From: Halorubrum laminariae
Lineage (GTDB): Archaea > Halobacteriota > Halobacteria > Halobacteriales > Haloferacaceae
DNA: 64,000 nt
Reading direction: 5' to 3'
Assembly (NCBI RefSeq): GCF_024494655.1
Contig: NZ_JANHDL010000007.1
Coordinates: 62,001 to 126,000 of the forward strand
Below, one piece after another: positions 43,894 through 53,615 of this stretch. The translations under genes were made by a program, and so were the position numbers. Under the pieces are notes generated by a model. The model did not search any database. It was not told the origin of the DNA and saw only the letters and a program-made list of their open reading frames with translations. Every line of letters starts with the position of its first letter. The stretch's first letter is position 1.

Positions 43894-44550
43894 TCAGACG
43901 TGTTCCTCGTACGGCTGTACGATCACGAACCCGTCCGTGCCGTCGAAGCGCATCTGGTAGCGTTCGCCGGACTCCTGTCCGATCATGTCCGAGAGGCTGC
44001 GATTCACCTCGACGTTCGGGGCAGTCTCGCTCCACGCGACCGTCGCGCTCGGGTCCGTCGCGACCGGCGGCTCCAACACGATCGGATCGCCGTGGGTCGT
44101 GAGCGCGACGTAGCCGGGTCCTTGGAGATAGACATTGCTGAACCCGCCGGCGAACGAGCCGGCGAGGCTGTCTATGGTGCTGATCTCGTACGAGAGCGAG
44201 TCCTCGAACGCGAGTACGTCTTCGCCGTTGACCGTGATCGACTCGCCGGCGTCCAGCTCGACCACTTGGACCTTCTTGCCGCCGTCGGCGAAGTAGACGT
44301 GTCCCTGCCCCTCGACGGCCATTATCGGCGTCCCTTCGCCGGTGGCAGCCTCCTTGAGGAGGCCGGTGATTCCTCCTTCTGCCGACGCCTTCCCGGTGAA
44401 CGAGATGTCGCCGGTGTACGCGATCATCGAACCGGCCTTCGCCATCACGGTGCCGTCGACCGCGACGTCGAGGGTGTAACTGTTCTCGCGCTCGAAGGGA
44501 TCGGCGCTCTCGGTCGATGCGTTCGCGGCGGTGAACTGATCGAGATTCAT
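43894..44550 (-). CDS. AIM24/TIGR00266-family protein
   Basis: A 218-aa protein of the widespread AIM24 family of double beta-helix fold; the role is unclear in prokaryotes. Seen: AKAGSMIAYTGDISF, GGITGLLKEAATGEGTPIM, GHVYFADGGKKVQVVELD and LQGPGYVALTTHG. No signal peptide. Followed by the 51-aa ORF and GDPD gene on the same strand. Confidence 0.9.
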   Translation of the reverse strand: MNLDQFTAANASTESADPFERENSYTLDVAVDGTVMAKAGSMIAYTGDISFTGKASAEGGITGLLKEAATGEGTPIMAVEGQGHVYFADGGKKVQVVELDAGESITVNGEDVLAFEDSLSYEISTIDSLAGSFAGGFSNVYLQGPGYVALTTHGDPIVLEPPVATDPSATVAWSETAPNVEVNRSLSDMIGQESGERYQMRFDGTDGFVIVQPYEEHV

Positions 44551-44624
44551 GTGCGGGGACCGAACTCGCGGGTTCGGCTACGTGCCGATTCCCCGGTCTG
44601 ATACATAAATGTCGGGAGGCGGAG

Positions 44625-45290
44625 TCAGTACACGACGAGCGAGAGGTACAGCTGTCCGACCCCCGCGATCATCATTACGACGCCGGCGACGCGCTTCAGG
44701 AGGTCCGCGTGGGCCATCACGCGGGTGGCGTTGCTCACGAGTCCGACGCCGGTCGCGACGGTGGTCGCGGCCATCAGAAGGGCGACGGTTCCGGCGTAGA
44801 CGCCGACGACGAGCAGCGCCGTCTCCGTGGGAAGCGCGATCGCGCGGGCGACGACGCCGAGAAACACCGGTGCCACGCACCCTGCGCCGGCGAGCGCGTA
44901 CCCCGCACCGAAGACGCCGAAACCGAGCACGCCCGCGCGACGCTGCGGGAGCGGGACCGATATCGCCGGGGCTCGTCCGGCGGCAACGAGCAGCCCGAAA
45001 GTGACGAGGAGGGCACCGACGAGCGTCTCGAAGACGGTGATGTTGGAGAGCGTCGAGTAGCCGATGTGGACGGTGGCACCCGCGAGTAGCGCGAACGTCG
45101 CGAGCACGCCCAGAGCGGCTGCGAGTCCGCGGACGCCAGCACCGGCGACCGAGGCGCGGTCGGCGTCGACGGAGTTCACGTAGAAGCCGACGTACCCTGG
45201 TAACAGCGGGTACGCGCACGGCGAAAAGAACGTCGCAACACCGGCGGCCAGCGCGAACGGGACGTTGGTCGCGATCGAGATGTCCGTCAT
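44625..45290 (-). CDS. ccdA: Cytochrome c biogenesis / thiol-disulfide transporter CcdA
   Basis: A 221-aa six-helix membrane protein that passes reducing electrons across the membrane to thioredoxin-like partners. The redox Cys pair lies in FFSPCAYPLLPGYVGFY and AGAGCVAPVF. Only the membrane core is present, as in archaeal CcdA. A TlpA-like thioredoxin and an SCO protein lie immediately upstream on the same strand, so the three form a thiol/copper assembly cassette. Confidence 0.93.
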   Translation of the reverse strand: MTDISIATNVPFALAAGVATFFSPCAYPLLPGYVGFYVNSVDADRASVAGAGVRGLAAALGVLATFALLAGATVHIGYSTLSNITVFETLVGALLVTFGLLVAAGRAPAISVPLPQRRAGVLGFGVFGAGYALAGAGCVAPVFLGVVARAIALPTETALLVVGVYAGTVALLMAATTVATGVGLVSNATRVMAHADLLKRVAGVVMMIAGVGQLYLSLVVY

Positions 45291-45333
45291 CGGCGCGAGT
45301 GCTTTCCGTCGCCGCGGCAGAAGCGCGGTGCGG

Positions 45334-45882
45334 TCATCTGTTCAGGGCGGTTTCGATGCCGGCAACGAGTTCGTCCGCGGTGTGGACGCCCGAATCGCTC
45401 CACGCGACTCGCCCGTCGGCGTCGAGCGCGACCGCGGTGGGATACCCGCCCACGTCGAGCTTCGCCGCCAGTTCGGCCGTGACATCGGCAGCGACCAGCC
45501 AGTCGCCGTCGTGCTCGCGCCACCAGTCGGCCACGTCCGACTCGCTCACGTCGTCGCCGACATCCTCGTTTGTCACCGAGGTGAACAGCACGTCGTCTCC
45601 GACGCGGTCGTGGGCCTCTCCCAACGCCGGCATCTGCTCGGCACACGGCGGGCACCACGTTCCGAAAAAATCGACGAACGTGGCCCGTCCGTCGGCGGGT
45701 ATCACAACCTCGCCGTCACGGCTTCCGGGGGCATCGACCGTGGTGAGCGTCACCGGTTCGACGGGCTCTGCGCCGTCGCTCCCGATTCCGAGCGCGGCGG
45801 GTGCGTTCCCGGTGGCGACCGCACCCGCCCCCCCGAGAGCGCCCACGCTGGCGAGGCCCGCGAGGAGGTTCCGTCGCCTCAC
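45334..45882 (-). CDS. TlpA/ResA-like exported thioredoxin
   Basis: A 182-aa extracellular thiol oxidoreductase. The N-terminus MRRRNLLAGLASVGALGGAG is a signal peptide with Tat character. The thioredoxin fold has FFGTWCPPCAEQMPAL with the WCPPC active site and VGGYPTAVALD with the cis-Pro. It probably takes electrons from CcdA and reduces Cys residues for cytochrome c or CuA-site assembly. The start codon is GTG and overlaps the SCO stop... the SCO stop lies at its 5' edge (GTGA), so the SCO gene is translated first. Confidence 0.9.
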   Translation of the reverse strand: MRRRNLLAGLASVGALGGAGAVATGNAPAALGIGSDGAEPVEPVTLTTVDAPGSRDGEVVIPADGRATFVDFFGTWCPPCAEQMPALGEAHDRVGDDVLFTSVTNEDVGDDVSESDVADWWREHDGDWLVAADVTAELAAKLDVGGYPTAVALDADGRVAWSDSGVHTADELVAGIETALNR

Positions 45883-46574
45883 GCCGTGACCACCCGCTCG
45901 ACGTCCTCGATGAGCGACTCGATGTCCGTCTGCGGGCCTCTCGGATACGCTCGCTCGATGATTCCCTGCTTGTTCGCGAGGAGGATCAGCCCGTAGTGGG
46001 GGAACTGGTACTCCAAGTTCTCGTACTGGTCGGCCTCGGTCTTCTCGATCACGAGTCCGAACTTCTCCTCCATCAGGGACTGGCCAGCCTCGTAGCTCCC
46101 CGGCCGGAGGAAGTGCCAGTTGTTGGTATCTAGATTCACGCCCTGTTGGCCGGCATATTCGCGGAGGACATCGGCCGTGTCGCGCTCGGGATCGAACGTC
46201 TGTGCGAGCAACGCGAGTTCGTCGCCGTACTCATCCTCTGCGGCGGCCGCCTGCGCCCGTCGGAGCCGAAGGATGAGCGCCGGACAGACCCCGTCGGGAC
46301 AGTTGGTGTAAAATGAGGTCCAGAGGACCGCGCGTTCGCCCTCGTAGTCCGCGACTGTCACGTCCTCGCCGGTGAGTGGGTCGGACAGCGTAAAATTCGG
46401 CATCTCGTCGCCGTAGCTGGGATGAGATGCTTCGCTCAGATCCTGCTCGGGAGGGCCGAGAACTGTTCCTTCGGCTCCAGACGATCCGAATACCCCGAGA
46501 CACCCGGCAGTTGCCGCGGTGGCGGCGACGCTGGTCGTGCTGGCGACCGACCGGAGGTACGTGCGGCGATCCAT
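45879..46574 (-). CDS. SCO1/SenC-family copper chaperone, Tat lipoprotein
   Basis: A 231-aa protein for copper delivery or redox at the cytochrome oxidase CuA site. The signal MDRRTYLRSVASTTSVAATA ends in a lipobox (TAGC, Cys25), so it is a lipoprotein. The Cys motif is TNCPDGVCPAL, with four residues between the cysteines, whereas most SCO proteins have CxxxC. A His follows late in QFPHYGLILL, as expected for a copper ligand. Upstream partner of the TlpA and CcdA genes. Confidence 0.9.
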   Translation of the reverse strand: MDRRTYLRSVASTTSVAATAATAGCLGVFGSSGAEGTVLGPPEQDLSEASHPSYGDEMPNFTLSDPLTGEDVTVADYEGERAVLWTSFYTNCPDGVCPALILRLRRAQAAAAEDEYGDELALLAQTFDPERDTADVLREYAGQQGVNLDTNNWHFLRPGSYEAGQSLMEEKFGLVIEKTEADQYENLEYQFPHYGLILLANKQGIIERAYPRGPQTDIESLIEDVERVVTA

Positions 46575-46739
46575 GTGATTACGATAGATTCGTGGCCGCT
46601 CGTAAATGAACCTCGCGGCTGGTCGCACGCGATGAACACAGGCGACTCGCCGCGATTCGCCGTGGTCGAACACATCACAGGTCGTGGTACCGTGACCCTC
46701 GCAAGGGTTATCCCCAAACGGACTGTACGTTTGGTTGCA

Positions 46740-46946
46740 ATGGCAAACGGTAAGGTTGATTTCTTCAACGACACTGGCGGCTACGGTTTCATCTCGACTG
46801 ACGACGGCGACCTCGACGACGACGAAGACGTGTTCTTCCACATGGAAGACGTCGGCGGTCCGGACCTCGAAGAGGGTCAGGAAGTGGAGTTCGACATCGA
46901 GTCCTCGCCTAAGGGACCCCGCGCGACGAACCTCGTCCGTAACTAA
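46740..46946 (+). CDS. cspA: Cold-shock-domain protein
   Basis: A 68-aa single cold-shock domain that binds single-stranded nucleic acids. RNP1-like GGYGFIS and RNP2-like DVFFHMED are present, with an acidic halophilic loop (DDGDLDDDED). ATG at 46740 (MANGKVDFFND) gives the normal length. Monocistronic and divergent from the SCO gene. Confidence 0.95.
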   Translation: MANGKVDFFNDTGGYGFISTDDGDLDDDEDVFFHMEDVGGPDLEEGQEVEFDIESSPKGPRATNLVRN

Positions 46947-47127
46947 TTACCGGATTCCGGCGTCGCTCGACGCGATCGGCGACCGATTCCGATTCTTCAC
47001 ACTCTCAATCTACGAGGAGTGACATCTTTTCGGTCAGCGTCCGCAGACGAGTACAGTTTCTGGTTGAATCCCGCGCGTGACCCACCGCGATCGACCGTTT
47101 AAATACGAGCGCGAGTGAGACGCTGAC

Positions 47128-47835
47128 GTGACCGATTCGATTCCGACCGGCTGCGGTCCGGTCGACGACCTGTTGGACGGCGGGTTCGAGCGCGGCGTCG
47201 TCACGCAGGTGTACGGGCCGCCCGCGGCGGGGAAGACCAACCTCGCGCTCGCGGCCGCGGTGGAGGTCGCGGCCGGCGGCGATCGCGCGCTCTACATCGA
47301 CACGGAGGGCCTCTCCATCGATCGCTTTGAGCAGGTGGCGGCGGGTAGCCTCGACCGATCGAACGCCGACGAGACAGTCGAAGAACTCGCCTCTCGGGTG
47401 ATCATCACGGAGGCGTACGACTTCGACGACCAGCGCGAGGCGGTCCGCGACGCCGAGGAACTCGCCACGGAGGTCGATCTGATCGTGGTTGACTCCGCCA
47501 CCGGCTTCTATCGCCTCGAACGGGCCGACGACGCCGAAACGGGCGACTCGCTGCGAGCGGTCGCGAAACAGGTGACGCACCTTCTCTCGCTGGCCCGCCG
47601 GCACGACTTGGCCGTCGTGATCACGAATCAGGTGTTCAGCGACCCCGACAGCGACCGCGACCGCGCGCTCGGCGGCAACACGCTCAACCACTGGACCGGT
47701 GCGATCGTCCGCGTCGACCGCTTCCGCGGTGGGAACCGCCGGGCGACGCTGGAGAAACACCGGTCGAAGCCGGCCGGCGAGACGGTGACCTTCCGGATCG
47801 TCGGCGACGGCCTTGCCGAGGGAACCGACGCCTGA
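47128..47835 (+). CDS. radB: DNA repair and recombination protein RadB
   Basis: A 235-aa RecA-family paralogue that modulates RadA in recombination. Walker A is GPPAAGKTN, and Walker B is VDLIVVDSATG. It lacks the N-terminal HhH domain of RadA, as expected for RadB. GTG start. Single gene. Confidence 0.94.
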   Translation: MTDSIPTGCGPVDDLLDGGFERGVVTQVYGPPAAGKTNLALAAAVEVAAGGDRALYIDTEGLSIDRFEQVAAGSLDRSNADETVEELASRVIITEAYDFDDQREAVRDAEELATEVDLIVVDSATGFYRLERADDAETGDSLRAVAKQVTHLLSLARRHDLAVVITNQVFSDPDSDRDRALGGNTLNHWTGAIVRVDRFRGGNRRATLEKHRSKPAGETVTFRIVGDGLAEGTDA

Positions 47836-47937
47836 CTGTGGCTCATCTTGTCGATAACCTATTGTCCGTCTAACGTGACGTAGCAACCCTCGTCACGGCC
47901 GTGAGGATTAACCCACTCGCAGCCGAGGTCACGGGTA

Positions 47938-50900
47938 ATGGGGGGAGGAGAGAAACGATCGACAGTCGTGCTCGTGTGGATCGCGGTCGCGTGTGTACTC
48001 GTCGCGAGCGCCGCGCCCGCTGCCGTGGCGGGCGGTTTCGACGGCGGTGCGGCCGCGGTCGATGACGAGTCATCGACGACGGACGCGGTCGACCGCGAGG
48101 CGATCGGTCCCGGACTTCAGTCCACGAACGGTACTGTCGAAGTGGTCGTGCGGTTCGGAAACACTGCGAGGTTCGAACAGCAGACGGTAGGTGATGGCCG
48201 TATCTCGACGGCCGATCTCAAGACGAATGCGGACAGCTCTCAGACCGAGTTCAAACGGTTCGCGAACGGGAACGGCGCGATCACGGTGGAACGGAGCTTC
48301 TGGGTCGCGAACGCGATGCTCGTCACGGTCGACACCGATCGCGTTCCGATCGACCGCGTTCTCCAAGTTCGCGGCGTCGAGCGCGTCCACGAGAACTTCG
48401 AGGTCGAAATCGACTCCGCGACGTCGACTTCGGAGGCCGGCGCGCCGAGTCCAGTGACCCCGTCGCTCGCGCTGCCGACGCCCACAGCACAGACGGTGTC
48501 GACGGCGTCGACGGACGCGACGTACGGTGTCGAAATGGTCCGAGCACCCGAAGTGTGGGACACGTTCGACACTCGTGGTGAGGGCGCGACGGTCGCCGTG
48601 CTCGATACTGGTGTCGATCCCGATCATCCTGACTTGAACGTGAGCGGCTGGGCGGAGATTGACGAGAATGGTAACGTCATTCAAAATGACGACGGACCGT
48701 ACGATCTGAACGGTCACGGAACTCACGTCGCAGGCACGGTGACGGGTGGAAATACGAGTGGAACGGCCATCGGTGTCGCGCCCGAGGCGACGCTCCACGG
48801 GATCAAGGTGTTTCCGGGCGACGATCGAAACACGACGTTTACCCGAATTATTGGTGGCATGGAGGCGTCACTGGATCCGGAAGTTGTTGGCGAGCAGGCA
48901 GACGTGGTTCAGATGAGCCTCGGTGCAGACGGATACTACACTCAGTTCATCGATCCCGTTCGTAACGCGCGAGAGACTGGTGCCGTCGTCGTGGTCTCGT
49001 CGGGAAACAGCGGTCAAGGAACATCCAGTACGCCCGGAAACGTCTACGATTCACTCGCTGTCGGTGCGGTTAATAGCAGTCAAACTGTCGCATTGTTTTC
49101 CAGCGGCGAGACCGTTGACACCTCCGAAGATTGGAGATCAGACGCCCCTGCGGACTGGCCTGCTGAGTACGTCGTACCCGATGTGTCGGCACCGGGTGTC
49201 GACGTGTACTCGGCCGAGCCGGGCGGTACGTACGACACGAAGGACGGAACGTCGATGGCCGCGCCGCACGTCTCCGGCGCTGCGGCGCTGATGCTTTCGG
49301 CGAGCACACGCGATGTCGGCGACGACGAACTGTACGACACACTGCGCGAGACGGCGGACCACCCGCAGGATGCGACCGATCCAGACGACCGGTACGGGAC
49401 GGGAATCGTTGACGCCCATGCCGCGGTGTCGTCGATTACGGAGAACCGGTCGAACCTCTCGGTCACGAATTTCGACGCGCCGAATGAGACTGCACCGGGT
49501 GCGACGGTCGAAGCGACGGCCACAGTCAACAACACCGGCGCGGATCCGGGATCTGGTGTCGTCGAATACCGCTTCAACGGGACCGTCGGCGACGAGGCGA
49601 ACGTCTCGCTCCAACCGGACGAAGAGATGACCGTGTCGTTCTCGTACGTCGTCCCGGACGACACGCAGACGAACACGACGTACGAGCACGGCGCATACAC
49701 GACCGACTCGAATCTGACAACTGACATCACGGTTGTCGATGGGCCATTCTACGAGATATCGAACCTCTCTGCGCCGTCCATCGTCGAGCGCAACGCGACA
49801 CTCGAAGCCACGGCCAACGTGACGAACCGAGGCGAGGCTTCCGGAGACAACCGAACCGTCGAACTTCGCCTCACCGATCCCGGAAACGATACCGACGTGC
49901 GCGTACTGAACCAGACCAACGTCTCGCTCGATCCGGGCAGCGCGACCAACGTGGCTCTCTCCGGGTCGATTCCGGACGATATCGGCACGGGCGCGACCAC
50001 GCTTGCGGCCGCCTCTCCCGATGACGACGAGACGGGACCGATCCGGATAGCGGAAGCGGTCGGCACGGTGAACGGTACAGTCACCGACGCGGAGACGGAT
50101 GCGACGCTCTCCGGGATCGACGTGATGGTCGAGAACGAAAGCGAGGTCGTCGGAGAGACTGCGACCGAAAGCGACGGGATCTACACTGTCGACGTTCCGG
50201 CGTCCGATCTGAACATCACTGCGAGTAACGCGACCTACCGACCCTCGACCGCCTCGGTGTCGCTGGCCGGATCAGGAGATACCAAGACACAGAATTTCTC
50301 GCTGAAGACTCGGAACGGGACGCTCTCTGGAGTCGTGGGTGTCACCGACGATCTCGACATTCCCGCAGACGCGACCGTCACGGTGACGAACGGGACCGGC
50401 GACGCAGTCGCTTCTGTCGACGCAACCGCGGACGGCACGTACGAGGCGTCGCTCCGCCCCGGGACGTACAATGTCACCGCGGCCGCACCCGACTTCGACT
50501 CGGCGACCGAGAAGAATGTCGCGATCGAACCCAACGCGACGACCAGCGCGCTGCTGGAGCTCGGTCCGCTCCCCGCTACGCTGTCCGGGACGATCACCGC
50601 GAGCACGACCGGTGACCGGATCGACGGCGCGACCGTGACGGCCACTTCGGCGCTGACCGACGAAGTAGCCGGAACGAACACCACGGACACCGCTGGCGAC
50701 TACTCGCTGACCCTCGACCGCGGCGAGTATCTGGTGACTGGCTCGGCGAACGGATACGGTGACGCGAGCGCGACGCGGATACTTCCGTCGAACGGGAGCG
50801 TCACCGAGTCCCTCGCATTGCCCCCCGAGTTCTCCGTGACCGACTTTGATGGACCATCGTCCATCGAGCAGGGAACGAGTGAGACGTTCGATGTCACGGT

Positions 50901-51552
50901 CCGGAACAACAACGGCTCAGCCGGCGACGTGACGGTGTCGTTCACCGACACGGCGACCGAGGCAGATCGATCGACGACGCTTTCTGATGTCGCGTCGGGT
51001 GCCACTCGGACGGTTTCGTTTTCTCTCTCGATCGGTGATGGGGTCTCTCCGGGTACGTACGACGCAACGGCCTCGGTACCCGGCGGGGCTGATCCGCAGA
51101 CGGTCTCGTTTGACGTGGCAGAGTCTGTCGACGACGGCGATGAGACCACGGACGACGGCGGTAGCGGTGGAGGTGGCGGTGGAGGGGGCGGTGGCGGTGG
51201 AGGCGGCGGCGGAGTCGCTCCACCGAGCGACGAACCGGAGGAAGCCGACACGAACGAGACTGCAGAGAATGAGACCGCGGCTGACGACGACCCGAACTCC
51301 GAGGTTCCGGATGAGACGGATGACGACGACCGCGATGATTCGTCGGATTTGGACGGCTCGTCCGGCTCTACCGACGGCGGTGACGGTTCCGACGGTGATG
51401 GATCCGGTGCGACTGACGCCGGAGGCGACGGGGCCGCCGCTCCGCCCTCCACGGACGGGAGCGTCCCCGGATTCGGGGCTGCGATCGCCGTCGCCGCACT
51501 CCTCGTGACCGCGCTCGTCGCGCGGCGTGGTGCGAGCCAAGACGAACCGTAA
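47938..51552 (+). CDS. Large secreted subtilase with PGF-CTERM surface anchor
   Basis: A 1204-aa S8 protease. Signal peptide (about 8-32, VVLVWIAVACVLVASAAPA); I9-type propeptide (about 65-160); catalytic domain with Asp223 (VAVLDTGVD), His260 (NGHGTHVAG) and Ser439 (GTSMAAPHVSG). Then CARDB-like beta domains (about 515-700), two or three carboxypeptidase-regulatory-like/Cna-B repeats (about 705-960), a further beta domain, a 16-Gly run, an acidic stalk and the C-terminal PGF-CTERM (VPGFGAAIAVAALLVTALVARR), a sorting signal for archaeosortase. It probably works at the cell surface. Confidence 0.93.
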   Translation: MGGGEKRSTVVLVWIAVACVLVASAAPAAVAGGFDGGAAAVDDESSTTDAVDREAIGPGLQSTNGTVEVVVRFGNTARFEQQTVGDGRISTADLKTNADSSQTEFKRFANGNGAITVERSFWVANAMLVTVDTDRVPIDRVLQVRGVERVHENFEVEIDSATSTSEAGAPSPVTPSLALPTPTAQTVSTASTDATYGVEMVRAPEVWDTFDTRGEGATVAVLDTGVDPDHPDLNVSGWAEIDENGNVIQNDDGPYDLNGHGTHVAGTVTGGNTSGTAIGVAPEATLHGIKVFPGDDRNTTFTRIIGGMEASLDPEVVGEQADVVQMSLGADGYYTQFIDPVRNARETGAVVVVSSGNSGQGTSSTPGNVYDSLAVGAVNSSQTVALFSSGETVDTSEDWRSDAPADWPAEYVVPDVSAPGVDVYSAEPGGTYDTKDGTSMAAPHVSGAAALMLSASTRDVGDDELYDTLRETADHPQDATDPDDRYGTGIVDAHAAVSSITENRSNLSVTNFDAPNETAPGATVEATATVNNTGADPGSGVVEYRFNGTVGDEANVSLQPDEEMTVSFSYVVPDDTQTNTTYEHGAYTTDSNLTTDITVVDGPFYEISNLSAPSIVERNATLEATANVTNRGEASGDNRTVELRLTDPGNDTDVRVLNQTNVSLDPGSATNVALSGSIPDDIGTGATTLAAASPDDDETGPIRIAEAVGTVNGTVTDAETDATLSGIDVMVENESEVVGETATESDGIYTVDVPASDLNITASNATYRPSTASVSLAGSGDTKTQNFSLKTRNGTLSGVVGVTDDLDIPADATVTVTNGTGDAVASVDATADGTYEASLRPGTYNVTAAAPDFDSATEKNVAIEPNATTSALLELGPLPATLSGTITASTTGDRIDGATVTATSALTDEVAGTNTTDTAGDYSLTLDRGEYLVTGSANGYGDASATRILPSNGSVTESLALPPEFSVTDFDGPSSIEQGTSETFDVTVRNNNGSAGDVTVSFTDTATEADRSTTLSDVASGATRTVSFSLSIGDGVSPGTYDATASVPGGADPQTVSFDVAESVDDGDETTDDGGSGGGGGGGGGGGGGGGGVAPPSDEPEEADTNETAENETAADDDPNSEVPDETDDDDRDDSSDLDGSSGSTDGGDGSDGDGSGATDAGGDGAAAPPSTDGSVPGFGAAIAVAALLVTALVARRGASQDEP
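51166..51213 (+). repeat. 16-codon polyglycine run in the subtilase stalk
   Basis: Sixteen consecutive Gly codons (GGT, GGA, GGC and GGG mixed), just before the acidic C-terminal stalk. The codon mix makes it imperfect at the DNA level. Slippage would still change stalk length in frame-preserving steps or break the C-terminal anchor. Confidence 0.85.
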
Positions 51553-51631
51553 CGCCGCCCGGGTGCAAAAGGTCGAGGAGAACACGCTTGCGCCGGTCCG
51601 AGACAGCGGGAGGCCGAAAAGCGGTGCGCCG

Positions 51632-52771
51632 CTACAGCTCGCCGAGCTTGCGGAGGAGCTGTCCGCGGTACTCCTCGTCGGCGTTGATGCCCTTGATCTC
51701 AAGGACGTTCCGTTCCAGTTTGTCGAGCGCGACGTGGAACGCGTGTTCCGCGCCGTATCCCTCGCCGGAGCCGCCGACCTGTCCCTCGTTGGTCCGGAGT
51801 CGGATCTGACACTGGATCAGGGGAGTGCCGCGGAGCTTCTCTTTGTGCGCGTGCAGTCGGACGTGCGCGTGGATGACCTGCATCGCGGCGTACTTGTCCG
51901 CGACCTGCTCGATGGACTCGACGATGTGTTCTCGGTTCGTCGTATCCAGCAGCTCGACGTTCGTTATCTGCACGTCCATCGAGGCCTCTTCGGTGAACGT
52001 GAGCGCGCGCAACACGTCGGTTTTGGTCACCATACCGGCGACGGTGTCTTCCCCGTCGGGCGTGACGACCAGACCGGAGATGTTGTTGTCGAACATCCGC
52101 TCGACGACGGCCTGCACGGTCTCGTCGGCGGTCGCAGTGACGACGGGACTCGACATGATATCGTAGACGGGGATGTCGAGCATCCGGTCGATGTCTCCGG
52201 CGCGGTCGCCGCTGCCCTGCCGCTCCTGGTCGCGGACGACGAACTCGACGATGTCGTTGGTGGTGACGACGCCGACGAGCTGGCCGTCCTCATCGAGTGC
52301 CGGCAGCCGCGAGATGCCGTTCTCGCGGAGGCGGTTGATCGCGCTCCCGACGCTGTCTTTCTCGCTGATTCCGATCACGTCTTCGGTCGCGATCTGGGCG
52401 ACGGTGAGCGCGTCGAGACTGTCGAGAACGGCCTCAAGGATCTGATCGACGGTGATGATCCCGTACAGTTTCTCGCCCTCGTACACGGGCGCAATCTTCA
52501 CGTCGCCCTCGACGAGGAGACGCGCCGTCTCGCGGACATCTTCGTGTCGATCGACCGACGGGGCGGGCTTCATCACGGCCGACACCTTGGTGTCGTCCTC
52601 CATTCGCGATCGCATGAGCTGTTTTTCCCCCACGACGCCCGCGTACTCGCCGTCCTCGGTGACGACGATCCCCTTCGGATTCTCCCGCTCGAAGATAGAA
52701 CGGACCTTCGCGAGCCGCTCATCGACCTCCACTTCGACGTATTCCGGCGCTGCAATATCAACGATATTCAT
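51632..52771 (-). CDS. Four-CBS protein fused to an HPF/RaiA-like domain
   Basis: A 379-aa protein. Two CBS pairs (about 1-120 and 125-260: GIVVTEDGEYAGVV, IAPVYEGEKLYGII, ISRLPALDEDGQLVGVV and ISGLVVTPDG) bind adenine nucleotides in other proteins. Residues about 265-360 have the beta-alpha-beta pattern of ribosome hibernation factors (VELLDTTNREHIVESIEQV, VIHAHVRLHAHK, IQCQIRLRTNEGQV, HAFHVALDKLERNVLE). This suggests an energy-sensing ribosome-binding protein, by inference. The start at 52771 (MNIVDIA) precedes the first CBS. Confidence 0.82.
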   Translation of the reverse strand: MNIVDIAAPEYVEVEVDERLAKVRSIFERENPKGIVVTEDGEYAGVVGEKQLMRSRMEDDTKVSAVMKPAPSVDRHEDVRETARLLVEGDVKIAPVYEGEKLYGIITVDQILEAVLDSLDALTVAQIATEDVIGISEKDSVGSAINRLRENGISRLPALDEDGQLVGVVTTNDIVEFVVRDQERQGSGDRAGDIDRMLDIPVYDIMSSPVVTATADETVQAVVERMFDNNISGLVVTPDGEDTVAGMVTKTDVLRALTFTEEASMDVQITNVELLDTTNREHIVESIEQVADKYAAMQVIHAHVRLHAHKEKLRGTPLIQCQIRLRTNEGQVGGSGEGYGAEHAFHVALDKLERNVLEIKGINADEEYRGQLLRKLGEL

Positions 52772-52934
52772 GGTCCAGTCCGGAAGTTCGACCGGCCGGG
52801 TATTGAAAGTGCGGGAGTCGTTGCGTCGAGTGAGACATCTCCTCAAAAGCGAGACTCGGCGTCCGACGGCCTCGAAAACCTCGGGTACACTGAATGGTGA
52901 AAGGTTTTTGCCGGTTACCGACGGACATAGGTGC

Positions 52935-53615
52935 GTGTACGACGCCGTCGTCCTCGACAAGGACGGAGTCCTCGTCGGGCGGACCTCGTTCGACACGCTC
53001 CGGGAGGCCGCTTGGGACGCGTTCGTGAGCGCTGGCGTCGAGGACCCGGATCTGGCTCACGTCGACGACGTCGCGGTCGGCGTTGACCCCGCAACGCTAA
53101 CGACGATCTGTGAGCGATACGACCTCGACCCGACCGAGTTCTGGCGCATCCGCGACGAGGTGGCGTCTGCGGCACAGATCGACGCCGCGCGACGCGGACA
53201 GAAGACTCCCTACGAGGATGTCGACGCGCTCCGCTTCATCGACGCCTCGCTCGGCGTCGTCTCCTCGAACCAGCAGGCGACCGTCGACGCCGTGCTCGAT
53301 CACTTCGGTCTGTCAGAACGATTCGAGATCGCGTACGGCCGAGAACCGTCGATAGCGAGTCTCTCGCGGAAGAAACCGTCGCCCTACTACCTCGAACGCG
53401 CCCTCGACGCGCTCGACGCCGAGACGGCGATCTTCGTCGGCGACAACGAGTCCGATATCCGCGCCGCCGACAACGCCGACATCGATTCTGCGTTCGTCCG
53501 GCGTCCCCACCGACGGTCGACGGAACTCACCTGCCAGCCGACCTACGAGATCGACGATCTCCACGATCTCGTGAGTATCTGCGGGCGGGGACCGGTTGAC
53601 GATAGTCGAGAGTAG
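52935..53615 (+). CDS. HAD-superfamily phosphatase
   Basis: A 226-aa HAD hydrolase. Motif I is VVLDKDGVL (nucleophile Asp), motif II SSNQQAT, motif III Lys in SRKKPSPYYL, and motif IV FVGDNESDIRAA. The cap is of the helical type (about 15-90). Substrate unknown. The GTG start at 52935 gives VYDAVVLDKDG and is close to the expected N-terminus; longer in-frame extension is not family-like. Divergent from the CBS-HPF gene. Confidence 0.85.
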   Translation: MYDAVVLDKDGVLVGRTSFDTLREAAWDAFVSAGVEDPDLAHVDDVAVGVDPATLTTICERYDLDPTEFWRIRDEVASAAQIDAARRGQKTPYEDVDALRFIDASLGVVSSNQQATVDAVLDHFGLSERFEIAYGREPSIASLSRKKPSPYYLERALDALDAETAIFVGDNESDIRAADNADIDSAFVRRPHRRSTELTCQPTYEIDDLHDLVSICGRGPVDDSRE

